A stretch of 14,221 nucleotides of DNA from an uncultured Sediminibacterium sp. (GCA_937907555.1 CALEST010000108.1:1-14221); one strand, 5' to 3'; shown: positions 7,054 to 14,221, counted from the stretch's first letter. Notes: generated from the letters alone by a model not told the origin. Translations and numbers: made by a program.

Positions 7054-8379
7054 ATGAAACACCCGTCAAACCTGTATATAGAAGACTTCAACTACGAGCT
7101 CCCTAACGAGAAAATCGCCAAATATCCGCTGGAACAGCGGGATCAGAGCAAGCTGCTGATATACGGCGGAACGGGTTTTTCGGGGGGAGCAGAACCAATA
7201 TCGGGTGAATTAGGCCCCAAAACAGAAAATGGCGTTTCTATCAGAGAGTCCATCTATGCAAATATTGCGGATGAGCTCCCCCAGGGAAGCCTGCTGGTAT
7301 TCAATGATACCAAGGTTGTAGAAGCCAGATTGCTGTTTCAGAAACCCACAGGTGGGGTAATTGAACTCTTCTGTTTAGAACCGGCGGATCAGTATGCGGA
7401 TATTACCACAGCCATGCTGCAAAAGGGTTCTGTGCAATGGAAGTGCCTGGTGGGAGGAGCCAAAAAATGGAAAGAAGGGGCCGTGGTTTTGGAGGTAAAA
7501 GGGTTAAAAATACAAGCGAATAAGGTAGAAATACTGCCCGATTGTTTCTTAATTGAATTCAGCTGGGACCCGGCGGGAATCAGCTTTGCGGAAGTCTTGC
7601 ACCTGGCCGGAGATATCCCACTTCCTCCCTATTTAAACAGAGAAACAGAAGAATCCGATAAGGAGAGATACCAGACTATTTATGCAAAGCATGACGGATC
7701 GGTAGCAGCACCCACTGCAGGATTACATTTTACTGAATATGTTTTTGCACAATTAGCGCAAAAGCAAATTCAAAAAGGATATGTAACGCTGCATGTTGGA
7801 GCAGGTACTTTCAAACCCGTGAAAGCCGCGCAGATGAAGGATCACGAAATGCATGCAGAATTTATAGATGTACAAAAGTCTACGATAGAACAATTACTGG
7901 AGCATGTATCCAAAGGTATTATAGCGGTGGGAACAACATCGCTGCGAACGCTGGAAAGCCTTTACTGGATTGGCGTTAAAACCATTCACAATCCTTCACT
8001 GGCAACAGCAGATTTGTCCGTATCACAGTGGGAACCTTATCAGCATGCAGAAGAAAATGCGGAGAACAAAGGAAAAGCATATTCCGCAGAAGAATCCCTG
8101 ACAGCACTATTACAATGGATGGAAAAAAACAATGCTGAACGCATCATTACCAAAACACAAATCATTATAGCACCTGGATATACATTCAGAATCATACGTG
8201 CATTGGTTACCAATTTCCATCAACCACAGAGCACATTGTTATTATTAATCTCTGCCATTGTAGGCGATGATTGGAGAAGAATTTACGAGTATGCACTAAC
8301 GCATGAGTATCGCTTCCTTTCTTATGGAGATGGATCTATCCTTTGGGTTAGTCCTGCATCAGCGGCACTTCAATGGTAA
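7054..8379 (+). CDS. queA: S-adenosylmethionine:tRNA ribosyltransferase-isomerase QueA, long form
   Basis: QueA moves the ribosyl part of S-adenosylmethionine onto 7-aminomethyl-7-deazaguanine in tRNA, forming epoxyqueuosine at the wobble position. From the ATG at 7054 the protein has 441 residues. It has an early YELPNEKIAKYPLEQRD segment, LLVFNDTKVVEARL (80-93), GDIPLPPYLNRE (186-197), RYQTIYAKHDG (205-215), the signature APTAGLHFT (219-227), LHVGAGTFKPV (246-256), HEMHAE (264-269), VGTTSLRTLES (292-302) and TNFHQPQSTL (386-395). The usual enzyme is about 350 residues. Extra sequence lies near residues 38-65 and about 312-362. I believe this longer version occurs in Bacteroidota, sometimes beside a standard copy. 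A GTG at 7033 would add 7 residues inside a DnaA-like site, so ATG is preferred. The 3' end overlaps the kinase gene by 32 bp. Confidence 0.93.
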   Translation: MKHPSNLYIEDFNYELPNEKIAKYPLEQRDQSKLLIYGGTGFSGGAEPISGELGPKTENGVSIRESIYANIADELPQGSLLVFNDTKVVEARLLFQKPTGGVIELFCLEPADQYADITTAMLQKGSVQWKCLVGGAKKWKEGAVVLEVKGLKIQANKVEILPDCFLIEFSWDPAGISFAEVLHLAGDIPLPPYLNRETEESDKERYQTIYAKHDGSVAAPTAGLHFTEYVFAQLAQKQIQKGYVTLHVGAGTFKPVKAAQMKDHEMHAEFIDVQKSTIEQLLEHVSKGIIAVGTTSLRTLESLYWIGVKTIHNPSLATADLSVSQWEPYQHAEENAENKGKAYSAEESLTALLQWMEKNNAERIITKTQIIIAPGYTFRIIRALVTNFHQPQSTLLLLISAIVGDDWRRIYEYALTHEYRFLSYGDGSILWVSPASAALQW

Positions 8380-9673
8380 AGGAAGTTCCTTTTCCTACAG
8401 CACTGTCCACTTTGATTTTCCCTTTATGGGCATCAATTACGGTTTTCACATAACTCATGCCCAAACCAAACCCTTTTACATTGTGCAGGTTGCCTGTATG
8501 GGCGCGATAGAACTTTTCGAATATTCTTTTTACCGATTCCTTGTTCATACCAATACCATTGTCCTGAACACGCATCACAAAATGATTCCTGGTACTATGC
8601 GAAGAGATCACAATGCGCACTGGGTCCTGAGAATATTTAATGGCATTGTCAATTAAATTAGAAAGCATATTTCTGAAATGCGTGTCGTCCGCACTAATGG
8701 TATCGTTTGAAGCATTTAACAGAAAATCAATCTGTCCATTTTTATCCTGCAATTGAAGTGTAAATGTAGCCGCCACTTCTTGCACCATTTCGTGAACAGA
8801 AACCTTGGATAAGTTTAGATTCAACTCTTGCTTTTCCAGAAAAGCCGCCTGCAAAATGGTCTCCACATGTTTGTTCATGCGGATATTTTCCTCTTTGATA
8901 ATATTGGTAAAGTACGCACCTTTCTCGGGGTTGGCCTGAACTTTAGGACTCTTGAGCGCATCCACGGCCAGGGATATGGTAGCCAGTGGTGTCTTGAACT
9001 CATGGGTCATATTGTTGATGAAATCACTTTTAATTTGTGACAATTTTTTCTGATTCAGCAAAGTCTTTACCGTTACATAGAAAGCGGCCAAAATAATCAG
9101 GAAGAATGTAACCGCCCCAATCAGAATCCAGCGAAGCGAATACCATACTTGCTTGTCAACATCGGGCACAATAATAATCAACAATTCATTGGCCTCATTC
9201 AATGCCAGGTTATCGGTGTCCCGAAGAATAGGATAATAGTTTCGTTTGTTATGAACCGTATCCCAGAATTCCTGTTCGTAACCCGTAGAATAAAATTCAT
9301 AATCTCCTTCCACATCGGAAATGGCAAATTCAAACTTCAGGTTATTCAACTTAACGCGCTGAAATTCCTTGGAGATTTTTTCTCGCACTTCTTCCATCGT
9401 AAAGCGCTCTTCAACGGTAGGCTGACGGAAAAGTTTAATCTGCAATTCGGTACCCAACAAAAAACCACCCCTTCTATTTAATCGCAGCGGTTGAGAAGAG
9501 CGGGTAGACTTACCAATATCGGTAGCCACGTTCACCCCTACCATATTAATTTTTTCAATCAACTGCGTCCTGGTAACTTCCATCAGGTTATCGAACCAGG
9601 AAGCCTGCAGCAGGAATAAGCCGCAAAGTGAAAGCGAAATCAGAATGACGATAATGGGGAAGGTTCTCTTCAT
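8348..9673 (-). CDS. membrane sensor histidine kinase, no adjacent response regulator
   Basis: A two-component sensor of 441 residues that should autophosphorylate on histidine and pass phosphate to a response regulator. It has an N-terminal membrane helix (about residues 5-24), a periplasmic sensor region (about 27-178) with no fold I recognise, and a second helix (about 181-203). The HisKA dimerisation helix carries the phospho-acceptor in NNMTHEFKTPL (H224). The ATPase domain has the N-box LIDNAIKYS (N343), G1 DNGIGM (371-376), F-box KRIFEKFYRA (382-391) and G2 GFGLGM (401-406). All key residues are present, so it should be active. No HAMP domain is obvious. The ATG at 9671-9673 is chosen over a TTG three codons upstream. 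No regulator gene is adjacent, so its partner is elsewhere and its signal unknown. The 3' end overlaps queA. Confidence 0.93.
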   Translation of the reverse strand: MKRTFPIIVILISLSLCGLFLLQASWFDNLMEVTRTQLIEKINMVGVNVATDIGKSTRSSQPLRLNRRGGFLLGTELQIKLFRQPTVEERFTMEEVREKISKEFQRVKLNNLKFEFAISDVEGDYEFYSTGYEQEFWDTVHNKRNYYPILRDTDNLALNEANELLIIIVPDVDKQVWYSLRWILIGAVTFFLIILAAFYVTVKTLLNQKKLSQIKSDFINNMTHEFKTPLATISLAVDALKSPKVQANPEKGAYFTNIIKEENIRMNKHVETILQAAFLEKQELNLNLSKVSVHEMVQEVAATFTLQLQDKNGQIDFLLNASNDTISADDTHFRNMLSNLIDNAIKYSQDPVRIVISSHSTRNHFVMRVQDNGIGMNKESVKRIFEKFYRAHTGNLHNVKGFGLGMSYVKTVIDAHKGKIKVDSAVGKGTSFTIEVPLMQD

Positions 9674-9679
9674 GCGCAG

Positions 9680-9687
9680 CAAATATA
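9680..9687 (-). promoter_or_regulatory. candidate -7 element for the histidine kinase gene
   Basis: The minus strand reads TATATTTG here, an exact match to the Bacteroidota -7 consensus TAnnTTTG. It ends only 6 nt before the ATG at 9673, so transcription would begin almost at the start codon and the mRNA would be leaderless or nearly so. I see no good -33 TTTG at the right distance, which keeps confidence low. Confidence 0.3.
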
Positions 9688-9705
9688 AAATGAAAAAGTC
9701 CAGAC

Positions 9706-9723
9706 CCGGGGGTATCTACCCGG
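9706..9723. repeat. GC-rich inverted repeat in the divergent kinase/yqgE region
   Basis: CCGGG (9706-9710) and CCCGG (9719-9723) are perfect inverted arms around an 8-nt centre; nested in it is the near-palindrome GGGTATCTACCC (9710-9721). It stands out in an AT-rich 124-nt gap between divergent genes, where an operator is plausible. On the plus strand a run of six T follows eight bases later (9732-9737), so a weak terminator for readthrough from queA is another reading. Neither is proven. Confidence 0.3.
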
Positions 9724-9755
9724 CAGCAGGCTTTTTTAACGAGAATTTTTAACAA

Positions 9756-9790
9756 TTGGTGCGGAAAATAAATATTATTCTTATCTTTTG
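9756..9790 (+). promoter_or_regulatory. weak candidate promoter for yqgE
   Basis: TTG at 9756-9758 followed by TATCTTTTG at 9782-9790 resembles the Bacteroidota pattern, but the -7 box has one base too many. The end lies 7 nt before the yqgE ATG, so a transcript from here would have almost no leader. This is a weak match in AT-rich sequence. Confidence 0.22.
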
Positions 9791-9797
9791 TATACCT

Positions 9798-10346
9798 ATG
9801 GAATTAAATAAAGGAATATTATTATTATCGGACCCCTTTTTAAAGGACCCGAATTTTATACGAACTGCGGTGTTAATCTGCGAACACAATGAAGAAGGAG
9901 ATGTTGGTTTTATACTCAACAAAAAAACCAATCAATACCTGGGAGACTTGGTAGAGATAGCAGAGGGAATAGCACTTCCTGTATTTGAAGGCGGTCCCGT
10001 AGAACAACATACGCTGCATTTTATACACCGGAGACCCGATATAATTCAGGAGGGGCTGGAAATTTCAAAAGGGATTTATTGGGGAGGGGATTTTGATGTA
10101 GCCATCGCCGCACTGCACAATAAAGAAATAACAGAAAACCAGATTCGCTTTTTCATGGGCTATAGTGGATGGAGCATCGGTCAGTTACAAGAAGAGATAG
10201 ATGAAAAGAGCTGGATACTTACACAAGCAGATCCCGGCATTCTCTTTATAGACGAAACCCATCAGATCTGGAAACGCAGCTTACAACAACTGGGAGGCGA
10301 ATATGCTCAAATGACCAACTACCCTATTGATCCGCAGTTGAATTAG
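9798..10346 (+). CDS. yqgE: YqgE/AlgH family protein (DUF179)
   Basis: A 182-residue protein of the YqgE/AlgH family, widespread in Gram-negative bacteria and of no firmly established biochemical role; in Pseudomonas AlgH was linked to alginate control. The family pattern is clear throughout. It opens MELNKGILLLSDPFLKDPNF and has RTAVLICEHNEEGDVGFILNK (22-42), FEGGPVEQHTLHFIHRRPD (68-86) and GIYWGGDFDVA (94-104). It ends the core with RFFMGYSGWSIGQLQEEI (118-135). The ATG at 9798 gives the usual family length and begins exactly at the conserved part; a TTG at 9756 would add 14 unrelated residues. No signal peptide or membrane segment is seen, so it is probably cytoplasmic. It is a lone plus-strand gene whose last 23 bp overlap the end of the next minus-strand gene. 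Confidence 0.93.
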   Translation: MELNKGILLLSDPFLKDPNFIRTAVLICEHNEEGDVGFILNKKTNQYLGDLVEIAEGIALPVFEGGPVEQHTLHFIHRRPDIIQEGLEISKGIYWGGDFDVAIAALHNKEITENQIRFFMGYSGWSIGQLQEEIDEKSWILTQADPGILFIDETHQIWKRSLQQLGGEYAQMTNYPIDPQLN

Positions 10347-10917
10347 GCCTTGCTTTTTTCGGATTTTTACTAAAAAGGATTTCCAATAACCATGGTGATG
10401 GAATTAGCTCATCCTTTTCAAGCATTTCTCTAGGAAATTTATTGTAACAATAGAATGCAATAAAGGAAATGAACTGGATGCAAATAAAGGTTAACCCCAG
10501 TGAATGGTAAGCAAGCTTATATTCCAATATGGTACTAAAAATGAGTGGTGCAATAATATTTACAACAATAACAAGCCCAATTAAAAACAGGAGTCCTTTG
10601 TTCTTTGCCGGAAAATCTTTGATGCGAGTATAAAGCCAATTTTCAATTCGCACTATCCAGTTAAACTTTTTTAATTCATCTCTCAACCGTCTGGGGGTTT
10701 TAAAGAATAACTTGTTTTTCAAAGCCGCATAGAAAAGATGCCAGGCCAATACATTGATACAAACCGAATTAACCCAATCCTGAAAATGAAATTGCTTCGA
10801 AACAAATATCTCAGAAGTTAAATCAGGGAATAGGATAGCTACGGGAAGTACTATTAAATTAAATACAATGCCCTGGAGCAGAAGCAGAATTACAATAGGA
10901 TTTTTAATGTTAGACAT
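10324..10917 (-). CDS. unrecognised four-helix membrane protein, third gene of the exporter cassette
   Basis: I do not recognise this 197-residue protein. It shows four likely membrane segments, at about residues 8-30, 49-66, 108-130 and 136-158. Helices 2 and 3 are separated by a basic, probably cytoplasmic loop containing FKTPRRLRDELKK. The C-terminal tail is polar and ends in a lysine- and asparagine-rich stretch. There is no signal peptide cleavage motif, and I see no CPBP-protease, ABC-permease or other family signature. The ATG at 10915-10917 lies 9 nt after the stop of the C39 ABC transporter gene, so it is almost certainly co-transcribed with it. A role in self-protection against, or maturation of, the exported peptide is a reasonable guess from position only. 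Its 3' end overlaps yqgE by 23 bp on the opposite strand. Confidence 0.85.
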   Translation of the reverse strand: MSNIKNPIVILLLLQGIVFNLIVLPVAILFPDLTSEIFVSKQFHFQDWVNSVCINVLAWHLFYAALKNKLFFKTPRRLRDELKKFNWIVRIENWLYTRIKDFPAKNKGLLFLIGLVIVVNIIAPLIFSTILEYKLAYHSLGLTFICIQFISFIAFYCYNKFPREMLEKDELIPSPWLLEILFSKNPKKARPNSTADQ

Positions 10918-10926
10918 TTATGCTGT

Positions 10927-13089
10927 TTAAATTGATGAACGATTATAATTCCAAAGATTGGCATAGTGACCATTTAAGCTTAATAAATGAGCATGAGAAC
11001 CCTGCTCCATTAATTGCCCTTTATTTAAAACAACTATATTATCACAATACTTAATAGTAGTTAATTTGTGAGCAATGATGATAACGGTTTTAATCTGCTG
11101 TTTAAACCAATCCAAAGCCTCTTTTACTTTTTGCTCATTTGCCGGATCAAGACTACTGGTAGCTTCATCTAAAATCAATATATCCGGATTTCTGTAGAGT
11201 GCACGGGCAATGGCTATTCGTTGCTTTTGACCACCTGAAAAATTAGCTCCTTGTTCATTTACTGCGCTATGGTATGCGTCTGGCATTTGTTCAATAAACT
11301 CATCAATCCCTAATAATTTAGAGAGAAACAAGACTCGCTGCATATCCGGCTCGTATTCTCCCAATGCAATATTGTCAATGATAGTTCCTGTGAACAAATC
11401 TATTTCCTGTGGCACAACACTAATCCTTTGCCTAAGACTTTTATTGCTGATGTACTGAACATCCAAACCGCCAATAGTGATATTCCCTTTATTCAAAGGG
11501 TAAAGATTCTGCAGTAAAGAAAGCAGGGTAGATTTACCACTACCACTCTCTCCTACGATGGCAGTACTTTTCCCTTTTTCAATTAATAAATTCAAATTCT
11601 CAAAAACAGTGGATCTTGTTCCATATCTAAAATGAATATTCTGCAACTGAATATCCCCTACTAAATCAGAAGTAAGTTCAACTTTAGACTCGGCATTGGT
11701 TTCTGTTTCCAAATCGATGATTTCAAATAAACGGTCTGCTGCAATCAGGGCTTCCTGTATTGACTTGTTGGCACCAATTAGTGAAGATGCAGGACCAGTA
11801 AAATATCCCACCAGCGCATAAAAAGACAATAATTCTCCTGGCGTAAGTTCCCTTTGAATTACAAAATAAGCTCCCAGCCAGAGCAATAAAATGGTGAATA
11901 AGCGGGTAAAAAACTCAACGCTATTTCCTATTGAAAGAGAATAAATACCCGTTTTGTATATAGTACGTAATAGCGCAATGAATTTTGATTCTGTTTTCTC
12001 ATTCGAAAAGGATTCAAGCCCGAATTTCTTGACCGTACCAACCGCATTCAGGCTTTCCACCAACTGGCTTTCAAGATCAGCGCTTTCTTCCATTAACCTA
12101 CGCTGCCATTTTCTATTCATACGATTACTAACCCAATATATAAAAAGATAAATCGGTATTAATGAAAGCATAATCAATGCCAGCTTCCAATAATAAAGAA
12201 ACATGATACCGATGCTAAACAGAACAATGAAGCAATTGACTATTAAATTCAAAGCAACTGAATTAATAAACTCTCGTATTTTAACTGCATCATTAATCCT
12301 ACTCATTATTTCCCCCACACGCATGGTATCGAAAAATCTTTGTGGTAATTGCAATAAGTGTTTATAATACCCGAGAATCAATCTTGCATCAATCATTTGT
12401 CCTGTTTGCATTCCCAAAACCGACTTATATGCGCCAATAATGATTTGAAAGATTAAAATAACAATCATTCCGAGGCTCAGCATATTAAGGAGTTGAAGAT
12501 TGCCTTCAACCAAAACAAAATCAATTAACTTTTGGATATAGATAGAAGTAGAAAGTCCTAATATGGTATAGACCAAGGCACCCAATAAAGCCTGCAGTAA
12601 AAAAGAAGAATGGGGTAGCATCAATTGCCAGAATCTCAGCAAATTGGATGTTTTTTGAGAACCAGTTACAAAACTATCCCCAGGTAACAATAAAACAATT
12701 ACACCCGACCAACTTTCAGCAAATTCCTTAGTTGATACGGAGTGAAACTGCCCATCACCAGGATCCATATAAACAATCTTATTTGATTTTATTTTGTACA
12801 ATACCACATAATGGTGGAGGCCATTTTTCATAACCAGGTGAACAATGGCAGGAAGTGGAATATTAGAAAGACTTTGAAGAGTACCCCTTGCAGCTTTAGC
12901 CTGCAACCCCAATTTCTCAGCGGCTTCAATCAACCCCAAAACATTGGTTCCCTTTTTATCAGTACCAGCATACTGCCTGATTCTGCTTACAGGGATTGAC
13001 AAATTAAAATGCAAAGCAATCGATGCAAGGCAAGCAGCACCGCAATCCGTAATATCTCTTTGCTTAATCTTGAGTTTAGCCTTTAACAT
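10927..13089 (-). CDS. peptidase-containing ABC transporter (C39 type), peptide/bacteriocin exporter
   Basis: An inner-membrane exporter that should remove double-glycine leader peptides with its N-terminal cysteine peptidase and pump out the product using ATP. From the ATG at 13087-13089 it has 720 residues. The C39 domain (about 1-135) has the catalytic cysteine in DITDCGAAC (C16), the histidine in GLHHYVVLYKI (H93) and aspartate in YMDPGDG (D109), so it looks active. The membrane domain spans about 155-440. The ATPase domain has Walker A GESGSGKST (513-521), a Q-loop in VVPQEIDLF (559-567), the signature NFSGGQKQR (616-624), Walker B ILILDE (637-642) and the switch histidine in IIAHK (H674). 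The start overlaps the upstream adaptor gene by 14 nt, a coupled pair. An ATG two codons upstream (13095) is also possible. The substrate is unknown. Confidence 0.94.
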   Translation of the reverse strand: MLKAKLKIKQRDITDCGAACLASIALHFNLSIPVSRIRQYAGTDKKGTNVLGLIEAAEKLGLQAKAARGTLQSLSNIPLPAIVHLVMKNGLHHYVVLYKIKSNKIVYMDPGDGQFHSVSTKEFAESWSGVIVLLLPGDSFVTGSQKTSNLLRFWQLMLPHSSFLLQALLGALVYTILGLSTSIYIQKLIDFVLVEGNLQLLNMLSLGMIVILIFQIIIGAYKSVLGMQTGQMIDARLILGYYKHLLQLPQRFFDTMRVGEIMSRINDAVKIREFINSVALNLIVNCFIVLFSIGIMFLYYWKLALIMLSLIPIYLFIYWVSNRMNRKWQRRLMEESADLESQLVESLNAVGTVKKFGLESFSNEKTESKFIALLRTIYKTGIYSLSIGNSVEFFTRLFTILLLWLGAYFVIQRELTPGELLSFYALVGYFTGPASSLIGANKSIQEALIAADRLFEIIDLETETNAESKVELTSDLVGDIQLQNIHFRYGTRSTVFENLNLLIEKGKSTAIVGESGSGKSTLLSLLQNLYPLNKGNITIGGLDVQYISNKSLRQRISVVPQEIDLFTGTIIDNIALGEYEPDMQRVLFLSKLLGIDEFIEQMPDAYHSAVNEQGANFSGGQKQRIAIARALYRNPDILILDEATSSLDPANEQKVKEALDWFKQQIKTVIIIAHKLTTIKYCDNIVVLNKGQLMEQGSHAHLLSLNGHYANLWNYNRSSI

Positions 13090-14218
13090 GCGCATTCGGA
13101 TTAAACCAATCATCCATGGTATCGTAAAGCAAGTTCCAGAGTGTTCTTTCAGCCACTACAAAACGGGCTTGAAGACTTAACCCTTTTTTCAATGATCCTG
13201 TGAATCCATTCTTGAGAGATAATTGTGCTCGGTCAAAATAGCATTGCACCTTAAATACAGGCTTATTGTCTATTATAGTATAATCATTGTCAATACGATT
13301 CACTTTACCAGTTAGTACACCGAAGTATTGGTAATCAAAAGCATCAATCTGAAACTTAACAGAATGGCCCACTGTTAGCAAACCAACATCTTTTGTAGAG
13401 AGATAACACTCAGCCAATAATTCAGTGAGCGGAGAAATTAAACAGACAGATTCACCAGCGGAGAGCATATTCCCCTTATACCGGGTCTGCACATTCTGAA
13501 TAACACCTGAAACAGGTGCATGAATAAAATGATTTGACTGATCCGCTTCAATTTGTCTTCTTTGAGCATTAAACTGAGAAATGTTCAGCTGAAACTCCTG
13601 CAAATCGTTCTGCCATGAAACCAATTGATTGTTTTTAAAGGCATTGAAAGAAGCTTGTAACTTTTCAAGTTCTATTTCCTTATCAAAATGTTCTTTTGGT
13701 GAAATTACTTTGTCTTTCAAAAGGGAGGTATAGGTTTTGAGCTCATTCGACACTTTTCTTAATGATGCTTTCTGATCGGCCAATTGGTATTGATATTTAC
13801 TTAATTGCTCTTTGTAAAGTGGCGTAGATAAATCATTAATTGTTATTGAATGATGCGTTCCAGCTGTATCTATTTTAGTAAGTAAAACCAAATCCTTAAC
13901 AAACAAATGTTTTTGCTGGTATTCTATTTGATTGAGTTCTGCTTTAGGCTGATTTGTATTATCTCTGATAGCAGCAATCAATTGTCCTTGCTTAACTGTA
14001 TCGCCCTCTTTAACATACAGATGATGAATATAACCACTCATTACAGATTTCACTTCCGTTCGCTCATTGGCAGGGCGAATAAGTCCGGATGCCCTGATTG
14101 AAACAGTGGTTTTTACATATGGTAAAGCTAAAATAGAGGCAATAACCATAACCAGAATAATCCAGTAAAGCCATTGCCTTGGGGGGAAGTATATAATATG
14201 ATCTATTGGGGGGAGCAT
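13076..14218 (-). CDS. HlyD-family periplasmic adaptor of the peptide exporter (5' end uncertain)
   Basis: A membrane fusion protein that links the ABC exporter to an outer-membrane channel. The 380 residues visible contain one membrane helix (about 17-34) and a first half of the biotinyl/lipoyl-like domain (about 53-85, with SGYIHHLYVKEGDTVKQGQL). A long helical hairpin follows (about 92-226). The second lipoyl half (about 229-262, with HAPVSGVIQNV) and beta-barrel and membrane-proximal parts complete it. Its 3' end overlaps the transporter start, which ties the two together. The ATG at 14216-14218 is only 3 nt from the window edge, and the frame is open to the edge. Adaptors of this group often have some residues before a PP-x-W-like motif such as the FPPRQW here, so the true start may lie outside the window. 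Confidence 0.9.
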   Translation of the reverse strand: MLPPIDHIIYFPPRQWLYWIILVMVIASILALPYVKTTVSIRASGLIRPANERTEVKSVMSGYIHHLYVKEGDTVKQGQLIAAIRDNTNQPKAELNQIEYQQKHLFVKDLVLLTKIDTAGTHHSITINDLSTPLYKEQLSKYQYQLADQKASLRKVSNELKTYTSLLKDKVISPKEHFDKEIELEKLQASFNAFKNNQLVSWQNDLQEFQLNISQFNAQRRQIEADQSNHFIHAPVSGVIQNVQTRYKGNMLSAGESVCLISPLTELLAECYLSTKDVGLLTVGHSVKFQIDAFDYQYFGVLTGKVNRIDNDYTIIDNKPVFKVQCYFDRAQLSLKNGFTGSLKKGLSLQARFVVAERTLWNLLYDTMDDWFNPNAHVKG

Positions 14219-14221
14219 GGG

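Noticed and set aside
6840..7091. Minus-strand open frame of 83 codons across the mraZ-queA gap
   Set aside because: It overlaps the start of mraZ and of queA, covers the operator and DnaA boxes, and its translation resembles no family. It is chance coding in a regulatory region.
9756..9797. Upstream TTG start for yqgE
   Set aside because: It adds 14 residues unlike the family, while the ATG at 9798 begins exactly at the conserved N-terminus.
13090..13113. ATT start for the C39 ABC transporter
   Set aside because: ATT is a very rare start codon, and ATGs at 13095 and 13089 begin just before the conserved KQRDITDCG region.

Overview
This window looks like chromosomal DNA of a member of the Bacteroidota, probably near the Chitinophagaceae (the rank below phylum is inference). 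Four things point there. MraY carries a large extra-membrane insertion. The division transpeptidase FtsI ends in a PASTA domain. FtsL is a short single-pass protein of the type found in that phylum. QueA is an enlarged form. The AT-rich upstream regions also contain sequences resembling the Bacteroidota promoter pattern TTTG/TAnnTTTG, and there is little Shine-Dalgarno signal.

Bases 1-6843, all on the minus strand, are the front part of the division and cell wall (dcw) cluster, in transcription order mraZ, rsmH, ftsL, ftsI, murE, mraY, murD (murD is cut by the window edge). Spacing is 4-10 nt or a 1-nt overlap everywhere except a 49-nt gap between ftsI and murE, so this is one operon. Its products make UDP-MurNAc-peptides (MurD, MurE), load them on the lipid carrier (MraY), build septal peptidoglycan (FtsL, FtsI) and modify 16S rRNA (RsmH). 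MraZ is the likely autorepressor.

Bases 6844-7053 form a compact divergent control region between mraZ and queA. It holds a strictly 10-bp-periodic array of GTG/TGG boxes, read as the MraZ operator, overlapping a candidate mraZ promoter. It also holds two perfect DnaA boxes 90 bp apart in opposite orientation, with weaker copies beside the second. This is the most interesting non-coding part of the window.

Bases 7054-10346 hold a long-form queA (plus strand), a membrane histidine kinase with no adjacent regulator (minus) and yqgE (plus). queA overlaps the kinase gene tail to tail by 32 bp, and yqgE overlaps the next minus-strand gene by 23 bp.

Bases 10324-14218, minus strand, are a peptide-export cassette: an HlyD-type adaptor, a C39-peptidase ABC transporter and a four-helix membrane protein I do not recognise. 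The exporter should cut double-glycine leader peptides and secrete the product. No precursor peptide is visible, and the adaptor gene reaches the window edge, so the cassette probably continues beyond it. Several stretches here are clearly more AT-rich than the dcw genes. I saw no rRNA, tRNA, insertion sequence or CRISPR array.
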